Notes under the pieces: generated by a model
The model's input: the letters and a program-made list of their open reading frames with translations, nothing else
What the model was told of the DNA's origin: nothing
Database searches by the model: none
Shown: positions 1 to 11,504 of the stretch, piece after piece
How the letters are laid out: each line of letters opens with the position of its first letter
Position numbering within the stretch: the first letter of the stretch is position 1
Translations under genes and position numbers: made by a program
Assembly (NCBI GenBank): GCA_024195585.1
Contig: SWBL01000436.1
Span: 1 to 35,669, forward strand
DNA: 35,669 nt
Reading direction: 5' to 3'
Source of the DNA: Aureobasidium sp. EXF-3400
Taxonomy: Eukaryota; Ascomycota; Dothideomycetes; Dothideales; Saccotheciaceae

Positions 1-96
1 ACCGTCGCCGTCGGTGCTCTTGCCCGCGTCTTCGAGACTGTCGGTCTCTCCATGTTCCTCACCTACTGGGGCACCCGCACCAACCCCTTCTCATAA
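1..96 (+). CDS. C-terminal end of a membrane protein (partial)
   Basis: The window opens inside a reading frame that runs 31 codons to a TAA at 94-96. The visible tail is hydrophobic and ends in TYWGTRTNPFS. Codon use is strongly C-ending (GTC, CTC, ACC, TTC), as in well-expressed fungal genes. The hydrophobic stretch followed by a short polar tail suggests the last transmembrane helix of an integral membrane protein. The family cannot be named from this little sequence, and the start lies outside the window. Confidence 0.6.
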   Translation, partial: TVAVGALARVFETVGLSMFLTYWGTRTNPFS

Positions 97-621
97 GTTT
101 ATCGCTTAGAGAGAGGTTGAGTGTTATTTGTTTCATGCCATGACGATTAAGGAGGATGACTTTTAATCAATTGAACTCCATGGGCGTTTTACCAGAGAAC
201 AATTGCCCTGATGTACCATTAGCATAGTTCGAAATCAGAACTCTACTACAACACATTTCAATGTCTTCTTTTCATTAACGTGATCGCGTGCTGTTGCTTG
301 ACTACATCCTCCTGGACCCATACATCACACCATAGACAGCTTCTGAAGATAACCGAGGTATTTTGAGATGCTCAAAGGATGGTAGACAACAAAATGCTCC
401 GTCAAAATATTGCACGCTCGAAGTACTGGGGTTGTTGACGCAAAGACTGAAGAACACTGGCCCATATTCCATGTGGTCGCCGAGGACATTGATGGTTCGT
501 CTTTGAGCTTGAAGCCCCGCCATTTGTTCTCTTTAATCTTTCTTTTTTCTTCCAACCACCAACATTTTTTCTAAATTCTTCAGCGACAGTCCACCATCTA
601 CATACCACCTTACCCGCAAAC
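97..621. other. intergenic region, no gene seen
   Basis: This is the 3' flank of the partial membrane protein and the 5' flank of the gene starting at 622. The last 90 bases are pyrimidine-rich (TCTTTCTTTTTTCTTCC near 536-552), which is typical of fungal core promoters and leaders. Short open frames here show no family signal. Confidence 0.5.
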
Positions 622-1243
622 ATGCCCGCCGAAGCCGATCCCTTCCTCGCCCTTGATATCTCAAGCGACGACTATGCAACCACAGCCGCACGCGACCAAC
701 AAGCAGGCGCCGACGCGACAGTCGCAGCCGTAGAAGCAGAAGACGACAGTGACGCCGAAAGAGAGAAAGCAGGAGCTGCGCGCGCAGCCAGGACAAGATA
801 TACCGAAGACGATTTCTTAGCGCAGAAGGCGAGCTATACTGCTAGAATTGACGAGGGCAGTGTGAGTGTTTGTTCTGCGTGTAATTTGAGGGATCTTGAC
901 TGATGGTGATGCTATTCGCTAGATCTGGAAACAACTTCTTGCTTTCGAACCACCTTTTCGTCCGTCTGAGGCTTTTGTTTCTGCTGTAAATGCTGGTTCT
1001 CTCGACACGACTCCTTCTGGTTTCTCGACGAATGCGACCTCTGGAGCAGGAAAAACTAAACTGGACAAGAAACATCATCAAACCATCCAAGCCGCTGTCT
1101 CTGAACTCTACTTCTTGGAAAAGTATCCTGCGGTCAAGGAGATTATCACCTGGGCTAAAGACAATTTTGAAAAAGACAAGAAGTGGGATGTGCAGGTTGC
1201 CAAGTGGGAGAACAAGGTTGAGGCCAGAATGCAGGTGGTGTGA
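622..1243 (+). CDS. hypothetical acidic protein, 186 aa, two exons
   Basis: Exons 622-861 and 923-1243 join across a 61-nt intron with a GTGAGT donor and a CTAG acceptor. The join is in frame and gives 186 residues ending at TGA 1241-1243. The N-terminal 75 residues are Ala/Asp/Glu-rich and look disordered (for example AAVEAEDDSDAEREKAG). After the junction the protein reads IWKQLLAFEPPFRPSEAF, then a Ser/Thr/Gly-rich linker, then a charged, probably helical segment containing YFLEKYPAVKEIITWAKDNF and ending in EARMQVV. No signal peptide or membrane helix is seen. I do not recognise the family. The lack of a stop through both exons and the good splice signals argue that it is a real gene. Confidence 0.7.
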
Positions 1244-2073
1244 AGGGTGAAAGAGATGGAGATACATACGGTTACAAGGACGGCCAATCTTAGCTCGACG
1301 ATGAGCGAGACACTGCCTCGATGATCGTCTTCAAGCTTCGGCCGGAACAAGCACGTTGCGGCCTCGTTCAAGACCCTTGATCACAGTCTTTGGTCTGCAT
1401 CGACGTCCGATGGCTTCCCATACGGCTTACGGCCTTGGGCTCAAGTCTCAAGTTGGCACTCAAGGCTCTGGGTCTACGCGATCTTTGGTATGGAGTTCAG
1501 ACACCTACTCAGACATTTTGCAAGATCGAGATGCCCTCGACCGACACCACCAGGAGCTACGCCTACGCACTGGGCTCTGAGCTGGTCGTCGACATGTTTG
1601 CAGCACTCTCGCTTCGCCAAAGATGCCGCACAACCCCCTGATGCTCGACAAGTATTGCCTCAGCCGCTCTAGGATGTGATGCCAGAGCAACAAGACGATA
1701 GGCGTTTTTCCTATCAACAGGCGCCTTTATACACACACGTTGGTTCTGATGGACTTTCCAGTATGGTGGGGCTCTCAGAAGCTTACAATATTGTTTTAGT
1801 TGGACGAGATGGGGAGAGATTGGAGAAAACCGGAGAGATTGGAATGTTTCACAGCGAAAACAAGACCACAGGACGCATGGAAGTAAGAATGGTCTAATTA
1901 GTCTCGATACAATTGTTCACTCGCTCCAGAGCCCAAGTGGATCTATAGCATAAGATGTACATTGCTCAGCAAGCACCAAAGACAATTTTATTACTCTTTG
2001 ACATTTTCGGATTTACCTGCCATTTCTAAAGTTTGATTGGAAAACTATTTTACAGACGAGCCTTCGAGTCAAG
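1244..2073. other. intergenic; possible decayed coding sequence at 1356-1900
   Basis: Three overlapping plus-strand frames stay open between 1356 and 1672, and another runs from 1676 to 1897. One frame carries SSLKLALKALGLRDLWYG, which loosely resembles the start of P-loop sulfotransferase-like proteins. No start, splice set or motif order makes a gene, so I treat it as noncoding or relic sequence. Confidence 0.3.
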
Positions 2074-3420
2074 TCACCACAAGCCCTGTACAAGCTTCAT
2101 GACTTTGTCGTACAGTGGTCCACTCTCAGCTCTAGTGGCAGTCTTTGTAACCGTGTGCGCTTCGCTCTTGTCAACCTTGTACTCTGTCAATGTACTCTTC
2201 AAACCCAACTCCTCGACAAGTTTGTTGATCGCATCTCCAACGGCTTGAGCATCTTTCTGATCATCTCCAGTCTTGGTCACTCCAACGAAGGGACACAAGC
2301 GAGCGATTTGAGAAGCTGCAGAGGGATCGGCAGCCTTGAGCTTTACTACCTCTCCCAAAGTCATGCAAGAAGTTATGCCGTGAGGGATGCTGTAAGGAGA
2401 ACCAAGGGCATATCCAAGAACATGACTGAGTCCAAGAGGACCACTAGCATTCAAACCGATGAAGCCAAGAGAGGCGAAACTCGCCAATTGGAGTTTGGTA
2501 ATTGTATCCTCGTCCTTGGGATTGGACTTGTACTTGGGGAGGTAGGTGAAGAGATCGTGGGCAGCCATCAAGGCCATCTGGCGACAAGGGACTTCTGTGC
2601 TTGTGGGGTGGTACAGCAATTCTACTGCGTGATCCATGGCTCGCAGTCCAGTGCTCATCCACAGTTTCTCAGGTGTCTCCAGGCCGAACTTGGAGTCGTA
2701 GAGGATGGCGTGGGGAGCACATTTGGGATGGGCAACACCAACCTTCTGGCCATTCGGCTGGGTGTATCCAGCGTTGAAGGTGCATTCTGCTGCTGACAAG
2801 GTGGTAGGGATAGCGATATGGTGCAGGAAACGGCCAGACTTCTCGTTGAGACGGTAGGAGATTGCTTTCGCGCTGTCGATGGGGGAGCCGCCTCCGATGC
2901 TGATGATGGTGTCAATGCTGTTGTCTTCAATGACGGCGTCTGTTGCTTTGTCTAGGTCGGCTACAGGGGCGTGTTGCTTGATGTTGGAGAAAGTGCCGGC
3001 GTGTCTGGAACCCAATTGCGATTCGACGGACTTGATGAGGGAGGTCTTGTTTGCGAGCGAGGAGCCGGTAATGATGAAAGCTTTGGAGCTTTCGGTGGGA
3101 AGGCACTCGAGCAAATGCTTGGACACGCAATCGGAGCCGTAGAAGAGGTGTTGGAGATGGGTGGGCTTCCACAGGCCGGAGAGCGGGGACTGGCTTGATT
3201 CGGTCATTTTGGACTTGTGTCTGACTTGGTGCAAGGTGTTGATATGTGTGGATGGAGAGTATCTACGAGGTAGCGGTGAAGATGAAGATGTGGTGGTTAT
3301 CGTTCTCGTCGAGGATGCTGGCGGAAGTGAACCCCGCCATGACGCACGACTCAACGTGAAGTTCTGAGAGCAGCCTCGGACGACATGTGAAGAGATGGTG
3401 CTTCGTGATAAGGAGGACAT
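2074..3420 (-). CDS. iron-type alcohol dehydrogenase family, maleylacetate reductase-like, 448 aa
   Basis: This is a single-exon dehydroquinate synthase-like/Fe-ADH fold enzyme. Visible motifs are the nucleotide-binding GGGSPIDSAK (about residues 176-185), PTTLSAAE (about 205-212), GLRAMDHAVE (about 258-267), GLSHVLGYALGS (about 330-341) and IPHG (about 345-348). His at about 264, 333 and 347 match three of the four metal ligands of the family. The usual first ligand, an Asp four residues before the first His, is Arg here, as in the divergent maleylacetate reductase branch, so metal dependence is uncertain. The family reduces or oxidises alcohols, aldehydes or maleylacetate with NAD(P). The first 71 residues are basic and Ser/Thr/Arg-rich without acidic residues, like a mitochondrial presequence. 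A second Met at residue 72 (ATG at 3207) would give a cytosolic form of normal family length. Exact substrate is unknown. Confidence 0.88.
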   Translation of the reverse strand: MSSLSRSTISSHVVRGCSQNFTLSRASWRGSLPPASSTRTITTTSSSSPLPRRYSPSTHINTLHQVRHKSKMTESSQSPLSGLWKPTHLQHLFYGSDCVSKHLLECLPTESSKAFIITGSSLANKTSLIKSVESQLGSRHAGTFSNIKQHAPVADLDKATDAVIEDNSIDTIISIGGGSPIDSAKAISYRLNEKSGRFLHHIAIPTTLSAAECTFNAGYTQPNGQKVGVAHPKCAPHAILYDSKFGLETPEKLWMSTGLRAMDHAVELLYHPTSTEVPCRQMALMAAHDLFTYLPKYKSNPKDEDTITKLQLASFASLGFIGLNASGPLGLSHVLGYALGSPYSIPHGITSCMTLGEVVKLKAADPSAASQIARLCPFVGVTKTGDDQKDAQAVGDAINKLVEELGLKSTLTEYKVDKSEAHTVTKTATRAESGPLYDKVMKLVQGLW

Positions 3421-4832
3421 GATGATTTCTCAGATATACTGAACCTCTGTCGGAGCTCTCAGCTTGTCAAACAAAGGTTCAATGCATTGGAAATTAACTG
3501 ATGCTCGGTCGGATAACCACCTTGATCTTCGGCGGGGAACTGCCGTCACTGGTGGGACGGTCCATCCCGAGAGAGGGCTGCTCATGTAACACGACATGCA
3601 TCTTTATCAGGCATTCCAGCCATCTTGATCTCTCCTCGTGTCAGCGTAGTACTTTTTCCAAATCTCGTCACGACATGGTAAGTCCAATGCTACCACTATC
3701 TTGTGTACGAGTTGTGCACACCGCTTCCCTCGCTCGGCACTGTCTTTCTTGTGCATACTTGCCATGCCGGCTTTACCGGAACGACATGAATGTAACAGAA
3801 CTCAAGACATGCTCATGACCTGTGACCGGTGCCGGCTATCGTTAAGAGAAGTGACGTTCCTGCCGCGACCCGTCAACGTCGTCCTTGCGGAGACAGATGA
3901 GACAAGAGGCGTCCTGGAGCAACCGTCGTTGTGAACCCGTCGAGAACAGCGATCAGTATTTCGCAGACCGCCAATTTTACTTTCGCATTGCACGAGTGCC
4001 ATCCAAACAGTGGACAAGAGGGTTGAGAAGGGAAAAGATATCACAAAGCCATGCTGCTGCTCCCGTGCTTGGTGGCACAAGACTATCGAATTGTAGTAGT
4101 ATTTTTAGTCAGTCGCGCGTAGAGAGAGAAAAAAAAGTTAAGGCCCACCTCACGCGTAGAACTGCAGAAGAATCGTGCACGCGACTACCACGGACCATCT
4201 TGCCCTTACGACGCGAGAAACAGTTCGACATGCATCCATGGTCCTGACAAGCCCGTTGAGCAAAGTCAATTGAGGGAATGTTTCAAAGTTGCGATAGACT
4301 GGTTGTACAGGGCGATGAGGGAAAAACAGGCAGGTGGCAGTGTTGATCAGCAAAGAAAAGAAGGCAGGCGTGGGAGTATAACGAGCAGCCAAACAGATGG
4401 ATAAGATGGGACGGGATATGCATGCAGGTCGCGTAGGAATCAGGATGGGAGCAGGGTCCCGAGTCGCGGCATTGGTGGAGATTCAGCCCCTGTTTTGTGC
4501 ATCCGATTCCATCTGGGCTTGCAACTTGCTAAGAGCGTGCGCTGCAGGCAAGCGGCAACTTTTACCTCCAGTTGCTACCGAGAATAGCAATGACGTGCAG
4601 CCATGCCGTCCGACGTGTGCAAATCAATTCTGTATTTAAGAACATGGCCTTGCCCACTTTATGAGTCTTTCTTGTTTCATCAATCGCGACTTCATCAACC
4701 CACGCCAACATCATCTGAGCATCGATCAATTCATTCATATATCGACCTGCTGTTACAGATCACAACCATCAACGACAATATCTCCTCTCACTCGATACCT
4801 ACTACACGCGACAAACACCCAACACCTTCGAA
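3421..4832. other. 1.4-kb divergent intergenic region
   Basis: This lies between the divergently transcribed dehydrogenase (-) and secreted protein (+), so it holds both promoters. Open frames up to 120 codons occur on both strands, but none has family features or sensible splice partners. A TATTTAAG element at 4633-4640 is the clearest core-promoter candidate for the plus-strand gene. Confidence 0.55.
4633..4640 (+). promoter_or_regulatory. TATA-like element upstream of the secreted protein gene
   Basis: TATTTAAG lies about 195 bases before the ATG at 4833. It is followed by a pyrimidine/CA-rich leader (CTTTCTTGTTTCATCAATCG and onward) typical of highly expressed fungal transcripts. This is inferred from position and sequence only. 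Confidence 0.35.
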
Positions 4833-5390
4833 ATGCTCTTCTCCACCATTTTCACCGCTATCGCTCTGCCTCTCCTCGCAGCAGCCTCGCCAATTGAGCT
4901 CGAACGTCGCGCTGGAGGACCTGCCATCGTCCCTCTCGCTGCCAACTGCACACTCATCAACCCTCTGCCTCACGCCTCTCTTCATCCCGGCAATGCCACC
5001 ATCTCCGGATACCTTCCCTCCTCCAACTTCTCCAGCTCATATCACCTTTACTCCTGGTACATTCCCCAACCCGACTTTGAGTCCCAGAACGCCCGCTGGT
5101 CAAACTGCATCCAGCAGTGCAATGGCTTCCCCGGTTGCGTGTCTGCATTCATGGCCTACAGCGCTCCTCTCCCCAAGGGATGGCTGGGCCTGGCTGGTGG
5201 AGAGTTGGAGGTTGGCTGCTTCATGTACAACCAGACTCTGACACCGCTGGACTTTGTCGTTGCTGAGAAGGGTCAGTACGTCAACGCTACTGCTGGAAAC
5301 ATCTACTGCCCCAAGGCTACTCCTGCGACTGCAAACACGAGTGCAAAGTCGACCGCTTCCAAGAAGAAGCCCGTCAAGGTTGTTGCTTAA
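4833..5390 (+). CDS. small secreted cysteine-containing protein, 185 aa
   Basis: It begins with a clear signal peptide (MLFSTIFTAIALPLLAAASP, cleavage near residue 18-20), followed by a Lys/Arg pair in LERRAGG that could be a Kex2-type processing site. The mature chain has six cysteines: one in AANCTL, three in NCIQQCNGFPGC, one in VGCFMY and one in IYCP. The CxxxCxxxxxC spacing followed by a GCFMYN strand resembles PAN/apple-like modules of fungal secreted proteins. Several N-x-S/T sequons (NCT, NAT, NFS, NQT) indicate N-glycosylation. The C-terminus is Thr/Ala/Lys-rich, ending in KKKPVKVVA, with no GPI signal. It is a single exon with codon use biased like a highly expressed gene. The role is unknown: cell-surface, adhesive or effector-like functions are all possible. 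Confidence 0.85.
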   Translation: MLFSTIFTAIALPLLAAASPIELERRAGGPAIVPLAANCTLINPLPHASLHPGNATISGYLPSSNFSSSYHLYSWYIPQPDFESQNARWSNCIQQCNGFPGCVSAFMAYSAPLPKGWLGLAGGELEVGCFMYNQTLTPLDFVVAEKGQYVNATAGNIYCPKATPATANTSAKSTASKKKPVKVVA

Positions 5391-6025
5391 GCAGGTCTGA
5401 CAACAAGCGCTGTGCGAGGCGCAGCACATTTCCTTTTGACCTCTTTCTCCGTTGATTGAGCGATCTTCCATCATTTCCTAGCATCATCTCTCCACAAAGC
5501 ATTCTTACTTCTTGTTTGCATCTGGGATTTGGATCGAGCACGGTTTTGGGTATGGGGAAACAGGCAAAACAACTTTACGACATCCGCATGAAAACATGCA
5601 TAATGATTAATGGACCTTGGGGGGGTTATGATCCGGCGTTTTCCCTTGGAATTTTGAATAGATCAGAGCATATCTAACAATGCGTTTCGTATCTCTTTCT
5701 TCATCTTAACGTGTCTTGTCTCACTCATCCTTCTGTTGAATCATGGTCATCTTCTTTCTTGTTACAGCAGAACATCGCAGATTCTTGAATAAGAGAACAT
5801 GTCTACTGTATACCTTTTCGTCGTTGTAGGAGCATCATTAGTCAGAGCGCGTTCGACTCTAGGTCTTTCTTTGTCGCTGCATTAAACTGTCAACATCAAA
5901 TGCTACGTCCTGCTATGGTCAACACGTTTCTCTACGCTACTGGACTACATGCTGCTTAGTGGTAGTCTACACAAGTATGCCCATACCAACTAGACAAAAC
6001 ATCCCTCTTTGCCCCATCAAAAAAA

Positions 6026-6046
6026 TTGAACCCACGACCTCCCTCA
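6026..6046 (-). pseudogene. tRNA 3'-half remnant (T-arm)
   Basis: Read on the minus strand this is TGAGGGAGGTCGTGGGTTCAA, cut here to its key parts: an anticodon-stem-like TGAGG, a short variable loop, then a T-arm GTGGG-TTCAAT. The 3' T-stem strand and acceptor are missing and are replaced by a run of T. It matches the layout of the 3' half of the tRNA-like gene at 11505-11744. No complete tRNA can be folded. Confidence 0.35.
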
Positions 6047-6103
6047 TCAGCCGCAACCCCTCATAATCGCTCAGAACCGAATTCCTTTTCCAACAAAAGC
6101 AGC

Positions 6104-6160
6104 GATGGCCCAAGTGGCTAGGGCGCCTAGTTACCAATAAATGGGCCTTGCAAACACAAA
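6104..6160 (+). pseudogene. tRNA 5'-half remnant with intron-like tail
   Basis: The plus strand from about 6099 reads like the first half of a tRNA: acceptor strand GCAGCGA, TG, a perfect 4-bp D-stem (GCCC/GGGC) with an A-box-like TGGCCCAAGTGG, then CCTAG. It is followed by CTTGCAAACACAA at 6147-6159, which also occurs twice in the intron of the tRNA-like gene at 11505-11744. No matching 3' half lies downstream. A T-arm remnant lies just upstream in the opposite orientation. It appears to be a broken, rearranged copy. Confidence 0.45.
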
Positions 6161-6228
6161 TGCCAATGATAATGTCCTACTAGATATTGCGATATGTAGG
6201 AGTTCTTCTGTATAACTGTGAACTACCA

Positions 6229-7020
6229 CTACGATGTATAAGGTATAATCGCATCACTCTGGTCATGAGTGTGATCGTAAACATCATCAGCAATCTTATG
6301 TCTATTTGGAGGAACATAATCCACCAATTTGAAGAACTCAGCCATGGCGGGATGTTTAGCCGCATCATTGATGTTGAAAGGCAGACTTCCTTGATAGATT
6401 GCTCGAGTGAGAAGATTATCCAACTTCTCCTTCCTTCGTTGAGCGGCCCGATGTGCAAATGCAACTGCTCGTTCAGGTACAGATTCAGATCCACGAGCTT
6501 GAGGTCGCGGCCGAGGTAGTTGTGGTGCTGTTGCTGGTGCAGTGGGGTGTTCGGAGGTCGTGGCGTCGTTCATGGGTGTATCTGTCTCGAGTCCGCTGTT
6601 CCAATCACGTGAGTCGTCTAGTGGTGTAGACAGCGCCTCATGTCTTCCAGTTCCAAGTCCATCCAGCAGGGTAGGCAACGACATGTCGAATTGTCTGCTG
6701 ATGGGTGTTTGCTGTTGCACATAGCCCTCTCCAACACTCGCTCCATTTGCCTCGCCTGCCGCTCCATAGCTAGCAGTTCTCCTTTGCGGTCCATTCAAGA
6801 GTTCCTCGGGCACGTCGTTCAACTCCTCGTTGGTGGATGCAGCTAGCTCGGCTACGTAACGATGGAATTCAGGGCACTGTTGCAGGTGCTTTACTTTTCG
6901 ACTAGCGACACTGCGGGCAAGGCGTTTGTTCTTGCAGTGTCGGCATTGCACCATTGTCTGTTTTCCCGTGCTCTCGACTTGGTCGAATTGCATGGATGCG
7001 TAGCCTTCTGGTCGTGGCAT
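6229..7020 (-). CDS. BED-type zinc finger protein with hAT-transposase N-terminal similarity, 263 aa
   Basis: The N-terminal part has a BED-type finger: CRHC (about residues 26-29), then HLQQC with Cys about 20 residues later. This C-x2-C...H-x3-C spacing is seen in fungal hAT transposases. A long Pro/Thr-rich linker follows (about 75-185). The C-terminal part reads AIYQGSLPFNINDAAKHPAM and then FFKLVDYVPPNRHKIADDVY, which matches the segment hAT transposases carry just before their RNase H-like catalytic domain. The ORF then stops, so the catalytic core and dimerisation domain are absent. It is either a truncated transposon remnant that has kept an open frame, or a domesticated DNA-binding protein. 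No terminal inverted repeats were found by eye. Confidence 0.55.
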   Translation of the reverse strand: MPRPEGYASMQFDQVESTGKQTMVQCRHCKNKRLARSVASRKVKHLQQCPEFHRYVAELAASTNEELNDVPEELLNGPQRRTASYGAAGEANGASVGEGYVQQQTPISRQFDMSLPTLLDGLGTGRHEALSTPLDDSRDWNSGLETDTPMNDATTSEHPTAPATAPQLPRPRPQARGSESVPERAVAFAHRAAQRRKEKLDNLLTRAIYQGSLPFNINDAAKHPAMAEFFKLVDYVPPNRHKIADDVYDHTHDQSDAIIPYTS

Positions 7021-7975
7021 TTTGCCGGGATGTGCTGTAGGCTACCGAGAGAGTAGAAGAGCAGTTGATGGTATATGGCTTCCTGTATTGCGCAACATGA
7101 GTTGAAGTCTTCTGTCATACGCTTGATTAAGAATCATGCTCAATCATCGTAGAGCCAAGTACTGATGATATATCCATTACAGCTGGCTACTCGACGACTG
7201 CTAGTCGGCGACGCAAGCAGCACATACAGTCAAGCGGCGCATCGGTCATCCAGAGGATCGAAATCCGTGGACATGGGGAAGAGCATGAGGGACGACCAAA
7301 ACTTACAGAAGATGGATTCTCTGGTAGGCGACCAGTGATGTCGACGGGAAGTTGTGGACGGATGTTAGCAAGACACGTCCGCGACGTTGGTGATGAGAAG
7401 CCGTGGTCGTTGACGACAGGTTCTCGACCGACGACATGTTGGGAATGACTCGCTTGGTCTGTGCTCGCATCATTGTAGGAGAGATGACCCTGTTCTCAGC
7501 AAACATTTCTACAGCACTATTCCAAAGGACGAATTGATCCATATCAGAGCTGGTTGTGTTTTCCAAGTGGCAGGGTTAAATGAGTCCATACTTTGCTAGG
7601 TGTTTAGACTGTATCCGTGCCACGTAACTTGTGAACTGCACGAGGTCCACAGCAACACGAATTCTAACAGAATCTTGGAGCAACTTGGTTGACTTGCATT
7701 TTGCGAAAGTTCGATATCATAACAAAAACATCACGAAGACAAAACGAGGAGAAGTATTCAAATCATAGGGTATCGCAATCATTCCATTAACGAGTTGATA
7801 ACAGGGGTATCTCAATTTGTCCTCCAATTCTCACTTGATTGCACTTTGCAAGGTCGTATCGTAGTCGGTCATAAAAGGTCATGTAGTGCTCTGAGTCCAG
7901 AATACGAAGGCATTCTTCATTGGTGCCCAGAGCGTGGAAAAGGTGTCGTGAATCCCAAGGCGTTTGGCGCATTGC
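7021..7975. other. intergenic, short unassigned ORFs only
   Basis: Two minus-strand frames are open: 87 codons at 7303-7566 and 61 codons at 7787-7972. The second starts a few bases after the stop of the 41-aa gene and is protein-like in composition. Neither has a recognisable motif or a clear splice partner. The stretch otherwise appears noncoding. Confidence 0.4.
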
Positions 7976-8160
7976 TCAGCGGAAGCAATTGAATTTGCCG
8001 AGAGAGAGGCGGAAAGGAGCGCGACGAGGGCCGTTCTTGTCGACAATGACACCACCACCTGAGAATAGAGAGTCAGTAAAATGCTTGATGAATACTGTCA
8101 GGGAAGATCAAGCCTACCGGCGTGCTTGCCGCCCCAGCCCTTGGTCCACATGAAAGGCAT
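7976..8160 (-). CDS. 41-aa small protein, two exons
   Basis: The ATG at 8158-8160 opens exon 8118-8160. A 59-nt intron (8059-8117) follows, with donor GTAGGC, branch-like TACTGAC and acceptor CTCAG. Exon 7976-8058 completes a phase-1 codon and runs to TGA. The product begins MPFMWTKGWGGKHAGGGVIV and ends RLSLGKFNCFR. It is basic, Gly-rich at the junction, and has no signal peptide or membrane helix. In-frame joining, a good branch site and a non-random composition support a real microprotein gene. The family is not recognised. Confidence 0.5.
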
Positions 8161-8829
8161 ATTGAAATGTGAAAATTAAGGTTTGCTTGATGGTCTGCTT
8201 TGATATAGCAGTGTTGATAGTCGAGTTATTGGATTGATTCGATTGTTTTCAAGTAAAAGGTGTAGAACTGATGAAGCTGCTGAGTTTTCTTCGAGGACAA
8301 AGGTATGTGATATATCAAGGTCGGGTCACCAGTCTTATTTGTTCAACAAAGGACCTTGCTTTCCTATGTTGATCGTGAGGCTTGGAGATGCAAGAGTGGG
8401 TTGTGAAACCAGGGATACTTGTGGCTGTGCGCATGCTTGGCAGCGTCATTGGATCGGCAAACGTCAGAGGCTTTGGTTGTCAACATCGACCATTTTGGTG
8501 ATTTTTTTGGTGACTTGGCGAGAGTCTTGAGACCATCTTCTTTTCTGACATCGATCTTGCGTTTGGCTTGGAGCGTAAAGCTGCATCTGGCACCTTGTCA
8601 AATCAAGCGACGGCGCCAATGGAGTCCTCATGCTGCACCAATCGTCTATCATGTGGCTCCTCTTCACAGATGGACTGCATGAACGTTCATGCTTACAAGT
8701 AGACTATGTCTCGATATTGGTCATTTGTCTGCGCTGGAGGCGAGCTTCAACGATACAGCAGAATGATTCGATATCTAACTCGTATCCATCATGCACTATT
8801 CGTTCCTGCACATCATATCTTCACACGAC
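8161..8829. other. intergenic between the microprotein gene and the GMC oxidoreductase
   Basis: This is the upstream flank of the 41-aa gene and the 3' flank of the GMC gene. Plus-strand frames up to 104 codons are open but show no family features. Nothing else is recognised. Confidence 0.5.

Positions 8830-11504
<2,675 letters not shown>

Larger units (their letters stand above)
5391..6228. other. intergenic, contains tRNA-derived fragments
   Basis: Bases 5391-6015 look like the 3' flank of the secreted protein gene and carry no coding signal. From 6026 to 6160 there are two tRNA-like half sequences, described separately. The remainder up to 6228 is the 3' flank of the minus-strand BED-finger ORF. 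Confidence 0.5.

Noticed and set aside
2155..2796. 213-codon plus-strand ORF
   Set aside because: It is antisense to the dehydrogenase, which has clear motifs on the minus strand.
7303..7566. 87-codon minus-strand ORF
   Set aside because: There are no motifs, no splice partner was found, and its length is compatible with chance.
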